Assembly (NCBI GenBank): GCA_964444835.1
Contig: CAYUIT010000086.1
Location: 1-9,318, forward strand
Direction: 5' to 3'
Length of the DNA: 9,318 bases
Source: CADEED01 sp964444835
GTDB taxonomy: Bacteria > Pseudomonadota > Gammaproteobacteria > Steroidobacterales > Steroidobacteraceae
Position 1 is the stretch's first letter. Every line of letters starts with the position of its first letter. The translations under genes were made by a program, and so were the position numbers. Below the pieces are notes generated by a model that worked only from the letters and a program-made list of their open reading frames with translations, had not been told where the DNA came from and searched no databases. Below are positions 1 through 6,317 of this stretch, piece after piece.

Positions 1-210
1 GCCTTTGCGCATGCCACACAAGACCGACTGCCGCTGGTTCAGCAGCCGACGCTCGCCATGGCCGACGAGGATGATCCGTTGCGCGTCGGAATCGACGCGG
101 CCGCGACCTTGCTGCCGAACGCGCAGAAGTTAGTTGTCGGCGCTGCGCGCGATAGCGCGGGCCGACGCGCTAAAGCGACACAGATCGCCGCGTTTCTCGA
201 CGCGACATGA
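1..210 (+). CDS. Alpha/beta-hydrolase-like protein, C-terminal fragment (5' end outside window)
   Basis: An open frame with no start codon runs from base 1 to a TGA at 208-210 and gives 69 residues, so only the C-terminus is visible. The stretch PTLAMADEDDPL (about visible residues 16-27), followed by an LLPNAQKLVV-like segment and a final helix ending IAAFLDAT, matches the end of alpha/beta-hydrolase proteins. In those the 'G/D-E-D-D-P' turn carries the acidic residue of the triad and a last helix ends in 'FLDA'. The 'GH' turn that normally supplies the catalytic histidine before that helix is not visible; the equivalent segment reads VVGAARDSAGRR. The family call therefore rests on fold pattern, and the protein could be non-catalytic or a divergent hydrolase. 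It converges on the amidohydrolase gene across a 102-bp spacer (211-312) in which I see no convincing terminator. Confidence 0.55.
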   Translation, partial: AFAHATQDRLPLVQQPTLAMADEDDPLRVGIDAAATLLPNAQKLVVGAARDSAGRRAKATQIAAFLDAT

Positions 211-312
211 TTGCTTGATGTTAGCGGGCCCCAAAAGGCCAGCACTCCGCGTTCGCGAAGGGATCACTACCCGGCAAGCGCGCCCGCCAATACGTTCCCG
301 CCCCCTCCGCGC

Positions 313-2085
313 CTAACGAGTAACCGCTGAGTTCGAGTCTGCCGGCGTAGCCAACTCACGATCGCGGAACGTTTCACGACCTCCCATCACCGTGCGCAAC
401 ACTTTGGTATTGCGAATCTCGAGCGGATCGATGGTGAGAATGTCACGCGACAATTGCACGAAGTCAGCGAGCTTGCCAGGAGCGATCGTGCCGCGCACGT
501 CGTCATCGAAACTGGCGAAGGCCCCATTGCGCGTGTAATGCCGTAGCGCCGATTCCACGCTGATGCGATTCTCCGGATACCAGCCGCCGATCGGTGTGCC
601 CTCCGGCGTCAGGCGTGTCACAGCGGTGTAGATACCACGCAGCGGGTCATAGTCGAAGACGTTCCAATCGCTACCGAACGCGATAATGACCCCGGCATCA
701 TCGAACTGTTTGAAAGCATTCGCACGCTGCGATCGCTCTGGCCCTAACACCACGGCGTAGTTCGTCAGCACTGTCGCATCCGGCATCGCAAATAACGCCT
801 GCATCGAGGCCACGACGCCCAGGGACTTGAAACGCTGAATCTGCACGCTCGTAGGCACTTCCACGTGCTCAATCCGATGACGGCGCCCGCTCGTGCCATT
901 GGTCTTCGCAGCAAACTCAAAGGCGTTGAGCGCCATATCGATCGCTTTGTCGCCGATCGCATGTAGCAATAGTTGGTAGCCTTCCTTGTCATACAGCGCG
1001 ACGGTCGCGTTCAAATCCTGCTGGTTCCAGAACGGCAGACCGCGACCGCCGCCCACATAGGGCGCGAGCATCGCTGCAGTTTTCGCGTCCACCGTGCCGT
1101 CGAGCATGCCTTTGATCGACCCGAACGACATCAGTGGCCCCTGGTAGGTTTCCCGCAAGCGCTGATACTCGGCGAGGTCGGCCGCCTGCAGCTTGCGAGT
1201 GAGCTTCGGGCCGCGGGGCGAGCCCCCGATGTTCGGCAGGATCGGCGGCGCAAAGTGCAGTCGCAAGCGAAACTCACCCGCGGCCAGCGCGCGCTCGTAC
1301 ACGGGTTGATCGCGCGCATCCCACGAGGCGTTGTGGGCAGCCGTGAGACCTTTCGCAGCAGCGGCTTTCATATGCGCGACGAATGACTGATAGACATCCT
1401 CTTCTGATCGCGGTGGAATCTTCGCGCGCAGCAAATACTGCGCCGACTCCTTCAACTCGCCCGTGATGTCGCCCGAGGCCGTGCGCGCCAACGTCCCGTT
1501 CGGTGGATCGGGTGTGGCACGCGAAATGCCTGCTAACTCGAGCGCTTTGCTATTCGCCAACCCCATGTGGCCGTCGCGCGCCACGATGTAGACCGGGCGA
1601 TCTGGCACGACCGCATCGAGATATTTCTTGTCAGGAATCTGTTCCGGAAATGCCGAATACGCCCAGCCCATGCCGGTAATCCACGGCAAATCCGGATAAG
1701 CCGCCGCGAAATCCGCAATCGTCTTTTGCAGCTCGGCCAATGATTCGATGCCGTCCAGTGCCAAAGAGCGCGTCGACGGACCCGGAAAATGCAGATGGGA
1801 GTCCTGGAATCCAGGAACGACTAACTGCCCGCGCAGATCAATGATTTGAGTCTCAGCCCCCGCGAGCTTGCGAATCTCTTGGGTGGACCCGACGGCGAGA
1901 AACTTGTCGCCGAGGATCGCAAACGCCTCCGCATACGGTTGCGACTCGTTAGCCGTCCAAACCTTGCCGTTGATGAATATGCGATCCGCAACCTCCGCAG
2001 CTTGTGCGGTCGGCAAGCCGATCAACATAGCCAACACCAGCACCGCGCTGGCTATTCTTTCCACCGTGTTACGTTTCGCCAGCAT
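313..2085 (-). CDS. Secreted amidohydrolase, Amidohydrolase_3 / YtcJ-like family
   Basis: This 590-residue protein is a full-length metal-dependent TIM-barrel hydrolase. Residues 1-29 form a signal peptide (basic start, hydrophobic AVLVLAMLIG core, cleavage probably after AQA), so it should act in the periplasm or outside the cell. A beta-sandwich segment (about 33-92) precedes the barrel. Visible metal-site elements are DSHLHF (His97, His99), a candidate carboxylated lysine in GSIKGMLDG (Lys325), LLHAIGDKA (His375), RIEHVEV (His407) and FGSDW (Asp473). The C-terminal sandwich includes GTIAPGKLADFV. Relatives hydrolyse C-N bonds in amides, formamides or cyclic compounds; the substrate here is unknown. 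The ATG is preceded by GAGGA 9 nt upstream, lying inside the end of the 55-residue ORF whose stop is only 2 nt away. It is the last gene of the minus-strand operon. Confidence 0.93.
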   Translation of the reverse strand: MLAKRNTVERIASAVLVLAMLIGLPTAQAAEVADRIFINGKVWTANESQPYAEAFAILGDKFLAVGSTQEIRKLAGAETQIIDLRGQLVVPGFQDSHLHFPGPSTRSLALDGIESLAELQKTIADFAAAYPDLPWITGMGWAYSAFPEQIPDKKYLDAVVPDRPVYIVARDGHMGLANSKALELAGISRATPDPPNGTLARTASGDITGELKESAQYLLRAKIPPRSEEDVYQSFVAHMKAAAAKGLTAAHNASWDARDQPVYERALAAGEFRLRLHFAPPILPNIGGSPRGPKLTRKLQAADLAEYQRLRETYQGPLMSFGSIKGMLDGTVDAKTAAMLAPYVGGGRGLPFWNQQDLNATVALYDKEGYQLLLHAIGDKAIDMALNAFEFAAKTNGTSGRRHRIEHVEVPTSVQIQRFKSLGVVASMQALFAMPDATVLTNYAVVLGPERSQRANAFKQFDDAGVIIAFGSDWNVFDYDPLRGIYTAVTRLTPEGTPIGGWYPENRISVESALRHYTRNGAFASFDDDVRGTIAPGKLADFVQLSRDILTIDPLEIRNTKVLRTVMGGRETFRDRELATPADSNSAVTR

Positions 2086-2087
2086 GA

Positions 2088-2255
2088 TTACAGTTCCTCG
2101 ATTCTCGCGGTGTCGTCGATGTAAAGCTTAGCGTCGAAGATTCGGCACCATGCAGCAAGCTCCGCGTGGAATGTCGGCCACATTTCGCGCGCCCCGTCGG
2201 CAGATGCGCCGACAATACGTCCATCGGTAGCGCGAGGACGAAAAATCGGCGTCAT
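2088..2255 (-). CDS. Unrecognised 55-residue protein, overlapping start with the VOC gene
   Basis: This small ORF starts at an ATG (2255-2253) that overlaps the TGA of the upstream VOC gene as ATGA, and it ends in a TAA two bases before the amidohydrolase ATG. It fills the only sizeable space in the operon exactly, which is the main argument that it is translated. It begins MTPIFRPRATDGR; the second half (EMWPTF, ELAAWCRIF, KLYIDD, RIEEL) is rich in aromatic and acidic residues and reads like a folded helix-strand unit, not random sequence. There is no signal peptide and no membrane segment. There is no good independent ribosome site, so translation probably depends on termination-reinitiation from the VOC gene. 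The last codons contain the Shine-Dalgarno of the amidohydrolase. I do not recognise the family; it could be a small partner protein, a leader for coupling, or the remnant of a longer gene. Confidence 0.6.
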   Translation of the reverse strand: MTPIFRPRATDGRIVGASADGAREMWPTFHAELAAWCRIFDAKLYIDDTARIEEL

Positions 2256-2641
2256 ACCGCTTTGTGCTCATTCAAGCTGAGGATGTTGCCTTCTGGATCG
2301 AACGCATTCTGCGAGCGCATCTCGGCGTACTCATAGGCCGGTCCACAAAACCCGCCACCACATTTCTTGGCGATAGCCGCTGACTGCTCCAAGCTCGCGA
2401 CGGTGAAGAACAGCTTGATGGCTTGCTCCTCACGCAGCTCTGGCGGCACTCGAATAGCAAATGTCGCCGCGATGTGTGCCGGTATCGCATGAACGATCAA
2501 GCGCGCATCCGCAGATTCGAGGACTTGATGGTCGGCATCCTGGTGCCGAACCTGCATCTCCAGTACCTCGCGATAGAACGTTGCCACGAGTTCGAGATCT
2601 TTCGCGAACACGAGAGCTCCCGCCCGAAAGAGCTTGCTCAA
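2252..2641 (-). CDS. VOC / glyoxalase-bleomycin resistance fold protein
   Basis: This 129-residue single-domain protein shows the paired beta-alpha-beta-beta-beta pattern of the vicinal oxygen chelate superfamily. Module one is ALVFAKDLELVATFYREVL (about 9-27) and the strands up to about residue 64; module two ends with AFDPEGNILSLNEH (113-126). The usual metal-ligand positions look empty: the first-strand histidine position (the H of 'HVAL' in typical members) appears to be Gly8, and the last-strand glutamate (the E of 'DPDGNxxEL') is Ser122. A binding or non-metal role is therefore as likely as lyase or dioxygenase activity. Translation starts at TTG (2641-2639), supported by AGGAG at 2651-2647 with a 5-nt spacer; no ATG or GTG fits the family's N-terminus. 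It lies 17 nt after the membrane-protein gene and shares ATGA with the next ORF. Confidence 0.88.
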   Translation of the reverse strand: MSKLFRAGALVFAKDLELVATFYREVLEMQVRHQDADHQVLESADARLIVHAIPAHIAATFAIRVPPELREEQAIKLFFTVASLEQSAAIAKKCGGGFCGPAYEYAEMRSQNAFDPEGNILSLNEHKAV

Positions 2642-2658
2642 AGCTGCTCCTAACTACT

Positions 2659-3162
2659 CTATTCGGCGATCACGCCGGCCGCCAGCAATAAATAGACGAT
2701 GCCGACCATAATGGCGAGCAGCACTAGGCACAGCGCGATTCCGACACCGATCACCTGCCACCAAGAGCCTTTCTTGCCCCCGGCTGCCGCATGCTCCCGC
2801 AGGACGGCACCGAACTGTGCATCCGCCATCATTCGAATGACGACGCTGTAAATCAGCGGCACCAGTATGTTGGGTGTGTTCTCCGGCAGCACGAATGCAA
2901 CGGCCAGAACAATGCCCGTCGCAATTACGCTCAGCGTTAGCGTCTGGCGCGCTTTTTCCTCGTTACCGAGCTCGCGAAAATTGGCCGCCGCAAACCAGCC
3001 CGCAGCGAGCGGCGAACCGAGAAACGACGCAACGAACAGTTGCGACGATGTGAACAATGTGAGGCGACCGACGGTGCTACTGGGCGCCCCGTCGGAGGAG
3101 GCCACGTCCGCGATCGGCGCCTGCGGTGGCTCGTAAGGATTGCGCTCCACGGTGCTGCTCAA
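2659..3162 (-). CDS. Small integral membrane protein with NPYEPP N-terminal motif
   Basis: This 167-residue protein of unknown function has a short polar N-terminus containing NPYEPPQAP (8-16), a proline-rich motif that recurs at the start of many uncharacterised bacterial membrane proteins. Hydrophobic segments lie at about 39-61, 74-93, 97-113 and 135-163, suggesting three or four transmembrane helices. A basic stretch (GGKKGSWW, 128-135) precedes the last helix. The start is uncertain: the first usable codon is TTG (3162-3160) without a well-spaced ribosome site, a GTG lies four codons further in, and a TAA sits 24 nt upstream of the TTG. The gene is embedded in the operon, 28 nt after the cupin and 17 nt before the VOC gene. 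No transporter or enzyme signature is visible, so I assign no function. Confidence 0.8.
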   Translation of the reverse strand: MSSTVERNPYEPPQAPIADVASSDGAPSSTVGRLTLFTSSQLFVASFLGSPLAAGWFAAANFRELGNEEKARQTLTLSVIATGIVLAVAFVLPENTPNILVPLIYSVVIRMMADAQFGAVLREHAAAGGKKGSWWQVIGVGIALCLVLLAIMVGIVYLLLAAGVIAE

Positions 3163-3190
3163 TCTCGATTGGTGACTGGTTGCTTAATGC

Positions 3191-3649
3191 TCATTTCGAC
3201 GCGCTCGCGCCTGCGGCAGAAATCGGTACAGTCGCCGTCGGCCCGACACCACTTTCTTGATAGACGACTTCACCGTCTCGCGCTAACAAGAAATGTGCGA
3301 CGCCGGCAGGCGCGACATACACGGCGCCTGCAGGGACTGCGACCAACTTATTCGCAGCGAACGTCTCGCCAAATCCAACATAGAGTGTGCCGGTCAGCAC
3401 CGTCGTATGGCGGGTGTCAGGATGCGTATGCGGCGGAATGCGTGCGCCTCGCATCAGGCGGACCCGAAATACATAACTGCCCGGCGTCTTGTCGGCACCC
3501 AACACCCAGGCGCCTTGCACGCCGGGCAGATTCGGCGGCGACTGCCACTGAAAAGACTTTGGCAGAAGCGGCTGCGGCGCGATCGGCTCAGTACCGGATA
3601 CAACCGATACCGCAAGCGAACAGCAGATGATGGCCAATATTGATCGCAC
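3191..3649 (-). CDS. Secreted cupin-domain protein
   Basis: This 152-residue protein has a signal peptide (MRSILAIICC start, cleavage likely near residue 19 or 20) followed by a single cupin beta-barrel. Cupin motif 1 is GARIPPHTHPDTRHTTVLTG (68-87) with His74 and His76. Arg80 stands where the classical motif has glutamate, and His81 is next to it. Motif 2 is PAGAVYVAPAGVAHF (106-120) with the third metal histidine, His119. Three histidines are therefore in place for a metal, although the fourth ligand is changed. Small monocupins of this kind bind a metal or a small molecule, and a precise reaction cannot be given. It starts at GTG (3649-3647) with TGGAG at 3660-3656 and a 6-nt spacer. The gene begins 13 nt after the Rid gene. 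Export to the periplasm matches the amidohydrolase at the end of the same operon. Confidence 0.9.
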   Translation of the reverse strand: MRSILAIICCSLAVSVVSGTEPIAPQPLLPKSFQWQSPPNLPGVQGAWVLGADKTPGSYVFRVRLMRGARIPPHTHPDTRHTTVLTGTLYVGFGETFAANKLVAVPAGAVYVAPAGVAHFLLARDGEVVYQESGVGPTATVPISAAGASASK

Positions 3650-3662
3650 GACTTACTCCAAA

Positions 3663-4052
3663 TCAGCGCGCCTTGAGCGCCGTGACCTCAATCTCGATCT
3701 GCATGCGCGAGTCGACGAGCCCGGCGGAAATCATCGTCGCTGCAGGCCGCACCTCACCGAAGTACTTGCGAAGCGTCGGCCAACAACGCGGGAAGTCCGC
3801 TGCGTTCGGCAGGATGTAAGTCACTCGCACAACGTCGCTCAAACTCGCTCCGCCTTGCGTGAGCGCCGCCGCGATGTTCTTGAGACATTGCTCGGTCTGT
3901 TCCTCGAGCTGGTCGGAGATGGTCATCGTTGCGTAATCGAAGCCAGTCGTGCCCGACACGAATACCCAATCGCCTTGCACGACGGCACGGCTGTAACCGA
4001 TCTGCGCTTCGAATGTGGAGCCTGAGCCGATCAATCGGCGGTCTGTAGCCAT
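3663..4052 (-). CDS. Rid family (YjgF/YER057c/UK114) protein lacking the RidA-type arginine
   Basis: This 129-residue protein has the usual Rid-family length and signatures: VFVSGTTGFD (30-39), the helix DQLEEQTEQCLKNI (47-60), VVRVTYILPNAADF (74-87) and RPAATMISAGLVDSRMQIEIE (102-122). Archetypal RidA hydrolyses reactive enamine/imine intermediates and uses an arginine in the motif P-A-R-S-C (Arg105 in Escherichia coli). Aligning the shared Pro-Ala and the IEIE strand puts Ala105 at that position. The protein therefore belongs with the Rid subgroups that lack this arginine, which are not expected to have normal imine deaminase activity. There is no signal peptide. The ATG (4052-4050) has a GAGG about 10 nt upstream. 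It is the first well-supported gene of the operon that ends in the amidohydrolase. Confidence 0.93.
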   Translation of the reverse strand: MATDRRLIGSGSTFEAQIGYSRAVVQGDWVFVSGTTGFDYATMTISDQLEEQTEQCLKNIAAALTQGGASLSDVVRVTYILPNAADFPRCWPTLRKYFGEVRPAATMISAGLVDSRMQIEIEVTALKAR

Positions 4053-4088
4053 CGCAACTACGCCTCGCCCGACACGTCATGGGGCTAA

Positions 4089-4099
4089 CGCATTATGCG
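4089..4099 (-). promoter_or_regulatory. Possible promoter -10 box within an 11-bp palindrome upstream of the Rid gene
   Basis: Read on the minus strand, CATAAT (4097-4092) matches five of six bases of the sigma-70 -10 consensus and sits about 40 nt before the Rid ATG. It lies inside the perfect palindrome CGCAT-T-ATGCG. No good -35 element is seen at 16-18 nt spacing, so an activator or read-through from the upstream gene would be needed. A chance match is quite possible. Confidence 0.2.
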
Positions 4100-4194
4100 A
4101 GGTATTGAAACGATTTTCCGCCAGTTTGTGTTCCGAAGTCGGTATCGACGGAGGGTCGCTTGCAAGACATAGCCAGCGAACCAGTCGCGAGGGC

Positions 4195-4496
4195 CTACAG
4201 CCGCTCGACCTGCAAGACCATCGCGTAGTTTGCGCGCCGCCTTTCGAGCCATTCGCCAGCTTGAGCGTCCAAAACTTGGTGCCGCTCGTGCGCGGGCCAT
4301 TCGCAACCTCGAGCGTCAGCACATGCGCAGTCTCCGGCTGCGGCCCCCAGGCCTTCTCGCGCCGCTGATCGGCAACTTCGACTTGCACGATCCATTCTGT
4401 CGGATACGCGGGCACCTTGATCCCGAGCCCTTTCGCCCAGCTCTTTGCTGACGAACTCTCGATTGCCGCCACATAGTGCGTCGTGGTCGTTAGCAT
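4195..4496 (-). pseudogene. Frameshifted hypothetical gene (about 100 residues if repaired)
   Basis: From the ATG at 4496-4494 a protein-like frame reads through KVPAYPTEWIVQVEVADQ, then HVLTLEVANGPRTSGTKFW and TLKLA (residue 81, codon at 4256-4254). Beyond this the frame becomes low-quality, arginine/serine-rich sequence, while the -1 frame continues with EWLERRRANYAMVLQVERL and a stop at 4197-4195. Joining the two gives a 100-residue protein with consistent codon usage and a plausible end, so one base seems to be missing near 4254. No slippery heptamer is visible, which makes a mutation or assembly error likelier than programmed frameshifting. AGGGG lies only 2 nt before the ATG, so the start is uncertain. 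I do not recognise the family. It is co-directional with the Rid operon, 142 nt away. An unshifted frame continues to 4077 and would give a longer but less convincing C-terminus. Confidence 0.45.
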
Positions 4497-4583
4497 CTCC
4501 CCTGAAAGCCGCAATAAGTCTGTGCGCCCAGTCGTTAATAGCGAAACTTTACCGCAGAGAAACCGAGACTGTGACGGCACTCT

Positions 4584-4596
4584 CAGCTTCAAGCTG
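4584..4596. repeat. Short perfect inverted repeat CAGCTT-C-AAGCTG
   Basis: Two 6-bp arms flank one central base in the divergent intergenic region, ending 16 bp before the -35 element of the FliA-type promoter. Its size and position would suit a small operator for the chemoreceptor unit or for the divergent genes. A 13-bp palindrome can also arise by chance. Confidence 0.25.
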
Positions 4597-4612
4597 CCTC
4601 GCGCTCGAAGCG

Positions 4613-4639
4613 TCAAGTTGATCGCCGCTGTGCCGATGA
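4613..4639 (+). promoter_or_regulatory. FliA (sigma-28) type promoter for the chemoreceptor-cheW unit
   Basis: TCAAGTTG (4613-4620), an 11-bp spacer and GCCGATGA (4632-4639) match the flagellar sigma-28 consensus (TAAAGTTT or TCAAG-type -35, N11, GCCGATAA). The -10 agrees at seven of eight positions and the spacing is exact. It is on the correct strand ahead of a methyl-accepting chemotaxis gene, the classical target of FliA. Transcription would start near 4647 and leave an untranslated leader of about 110 nt. Confidence 0.65.
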
Positions 4640-4757
4640 CCCAATCCGTAAGCGGGACAATCGCGTTTCGAGCGCAGCGTGCGGCTGACAAGCAGCTCCC
4701 TAGCGCTCGATGCCTGGCGGTTTTCCCTAGTCATCCGCAGAGCGCGACGAGAACGAC

Positions 4758-6308
4758 ATGAGCAAACTGAACTTTTGGAAGCAGATGAGCATCACCTTCA
4801 GCTTGATGCTGGTGCTTATGGTAGGTCAGGCGGTACTTTCGATCACCCAAATGGCGCGAATCAACGACGAATCAGCCGTGATCGTCGACACCTGGCTGCC
4901 GCGCACGAGAGCTGCAGCCGACTTACGACAAATCGGCGAAGAGTTTCGCGTGCTGCAATACCGCCACATCATCACGCGGACGCCAAGCCAAATGCAGGAG
5001 GTTGAGCAGTCGATGGGCGACGTTCTCAGCCGATTCGCTGCTACCAAAGCCGAGTACGAGAAGTTGATATCGTCTTCCGAAGAGCGGCAGCTCTTCACCG
5101 AGGCGCATGCAGCATTTGCACAGTTCTTGAGTGTTCACGAACGCGTGCTCGCACTTTCACAGCAACGCAAAAGTGACGAGGCGACGGCATTGCTCTTCGA
5201 TTCCGGCCGGACACAGTATTCCGAATTCGTTGCAATCCTCGAAAAGATCATCCGGCTCGATGTCCAGGGTGCAACTGCAGCGAGCCAAGAAGGGACCCAG
5301 GTTTACACGAGCGCACGTTGGATCATTGGCGGCGCAGTCGCGGGCTGCGCTTTCCTCGCGCTGGGATTTGGTTGGTATATCCGTCGCAAGATCTCGAGCG
5401 TGATCTCCGAAGTGAATGACGCCGCCAACGCCATCGCCAGTGCGTCGGAACAAGTCAGTGCGACAGCGCAATCCCTGTCACAGGCAACGAGCGAGCAAGC
5501 GTCGAGCGTCGAGGAGACGAGTGCGTCGGTCGAGCAAATGACCGCGTCGATCAGCCAGAACACCGAGAACGCGAAAATCACGGAGTCGATGGCCGCAAAA
5601 GCCGCAAGCGAGGCGCTCGAGGGTGGCGAAGCGGTCAAGAGTACGGTGAGTGCGATGAAACAGATCGCGCAGAAGATCGGGATCATCGACGATATCGCGT
5701 ACCAGACAAATCTGTTGGCACTGAACGCTGCGATCGAGGCGGCGCGTGCCGGCGAGCACGGCAAGGGCTTCGCGGTCGTGGCCGCCGAGGTGCGCAAGCT
5801 CGCCGAACGCAGCCAAGTGGCAGCTCAGGAAATCAGCACGGTTGCATCGGATAGCGTCAGCCTCGCCGAGCGCGCTGGCACGCTCTTGAGCACGATCGTG
5901 CCGAGCATCCAGAAGACATCGGATCTCGTGCAAGAAATCTCGGCAGCTTCACAGGAGCAATCGGCCGGTGTAACGCAGATCAACTCCGCGGTGGCGCTCA
6001 TGAACAAAGTCACGCAGCAGAATGCGTCGTCGTCGGAAGAACTCGCGGCGACCGCCGAGGAAATGGCGAGTCGCGCGGAAGAGCTGCAGCACCAAATGGA
6101 ATTCTTCCACAGCCACCAGACTGCACATCACGCGAGACTTGAATCTCGCTCAGCGACCAATCGCTCGCGTGCCACGACTCCAGCAGCGGGCGCGCATGCG
6201 GCGACGGAGCCAGCAACTGCTCGAAAGGAGCGTACGCGCGCCGCAACCGACGGCAATCTCGCGCTGGTCGAAGACGCGCTTGCCGCCGAAGACTTTGCGC
6301 GCTTCTAA
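4758..6308 (+). CDS. Methyl-accepting chemotaxis protein, four-helix-bundle sensor, no clear HAMP
   Basis: This 516-residue transmembrane chemoreceptor has TM1 at about 11-32, a helical periplasmic domain at 33-186 of the length and character of a 4HB_MCP four-helix bundle, and TM2 at about 187-208. The cytoplasmic coiled coil runs from about 225 to 450. Its hairpin tip is the near-invariant DDIAYQTNLLALNAAIEAAR region (311-330) followed by AGEHGKGFAVVAAEVRKLAE; this tip contacts CheA and CheW. Glu/Gln-Glu pairs in VEETSAS and EELAATAEEM are likely methylation segments. Only about 16 residues separate TM2 from the coiled coil, so a normal HAMP domain of about 50 residues is missing. A flexible Ala/Thr/Arg-rich tail (about 452-505) ends in EDFARF, resembling CheR/CheB tether pentapeptides. 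The ATG has only a weak GAG upstream. A FliA-type promoter precedes the gene and cheW follows after 9 nt. Confidence 0.97.
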   Translation: MSKLNFWKQMSITFSLMLVLMVGQAVLSITQMARINDESAVIVDTWLPRTRAAADLRQIGEEFRVLQYRHIITRTPSQMQEVEQSMGDVLSRFAATKAEYEKLISSSEERQLFTEAHAAFAQFLSVHERVLALSQQRKSDEATALLFDSGRTQYSEFVAILEKIIRLDVQGATAASQEGTQVYTSARWIIGGAVAGCAFLALGFGWYIRRKISSVISEVNDAANAIASASEQVSATAQSLSQATSEQASSVEETSASVEQMTASISQNTENAKITESMAAKAASEALEGGEAVKSTVSAMKQIAQKIGIIDDIAYQTNLLALNAAIEAARAGEHGKGFAVVAAEVRKLAERSQVAAQEISTVASDSVSLAERAGTLLSTIVPSIQKTSDLVQEISAASQEQSAGVTQINSAVALMNKVTQQNASSSEELAATAEEMASRAEELQHQMEFFHSHQTAHHARLESRSATNRSRATTPAAGAHAATEPATARKERTRAATDGNLALVEDALAAEDFARF

Positions 6309-6317
6309 CGCAGCACC

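Noticed and set aside
252..259. TTCGCGAA palindrome and a GGCC-CCAAAA-GGCC element nearby between convergent genes
   Set aside because: Stems of four bases without T-runs are too weak to call a terminator or operator.
3040..3630. A 196-codon + strand frame across the cupin and membrane-protein genes
   Set aside because: Arginine-rich, domain-less translation that is antisense to two well-supported genes.
4544..4551. Minus-strand TAAAGTTT, identical to a FliA -35 box
   Set aside because: At the required 11-nt spacing the downstream octamer is ACTGGGCG, which does not resemble GCCGATAA.
4077..4691. A 204-codon minus-strand frame upstream of the Rid gene
   Set aside because: Its first 65 residues overlap the FliA-type promoter region and its end after about residue 145 looks random. 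Only the middle is protein-like, and it joins better to the -1 frame.
5303..5933. Long minus-strand frames (164 and 151 codons) inside the chemoreceptor
   Set aside because: They are antisense shadows of the conserved signalling domain, which is certain on the + strand. GC-rich codon bias opens such frames.
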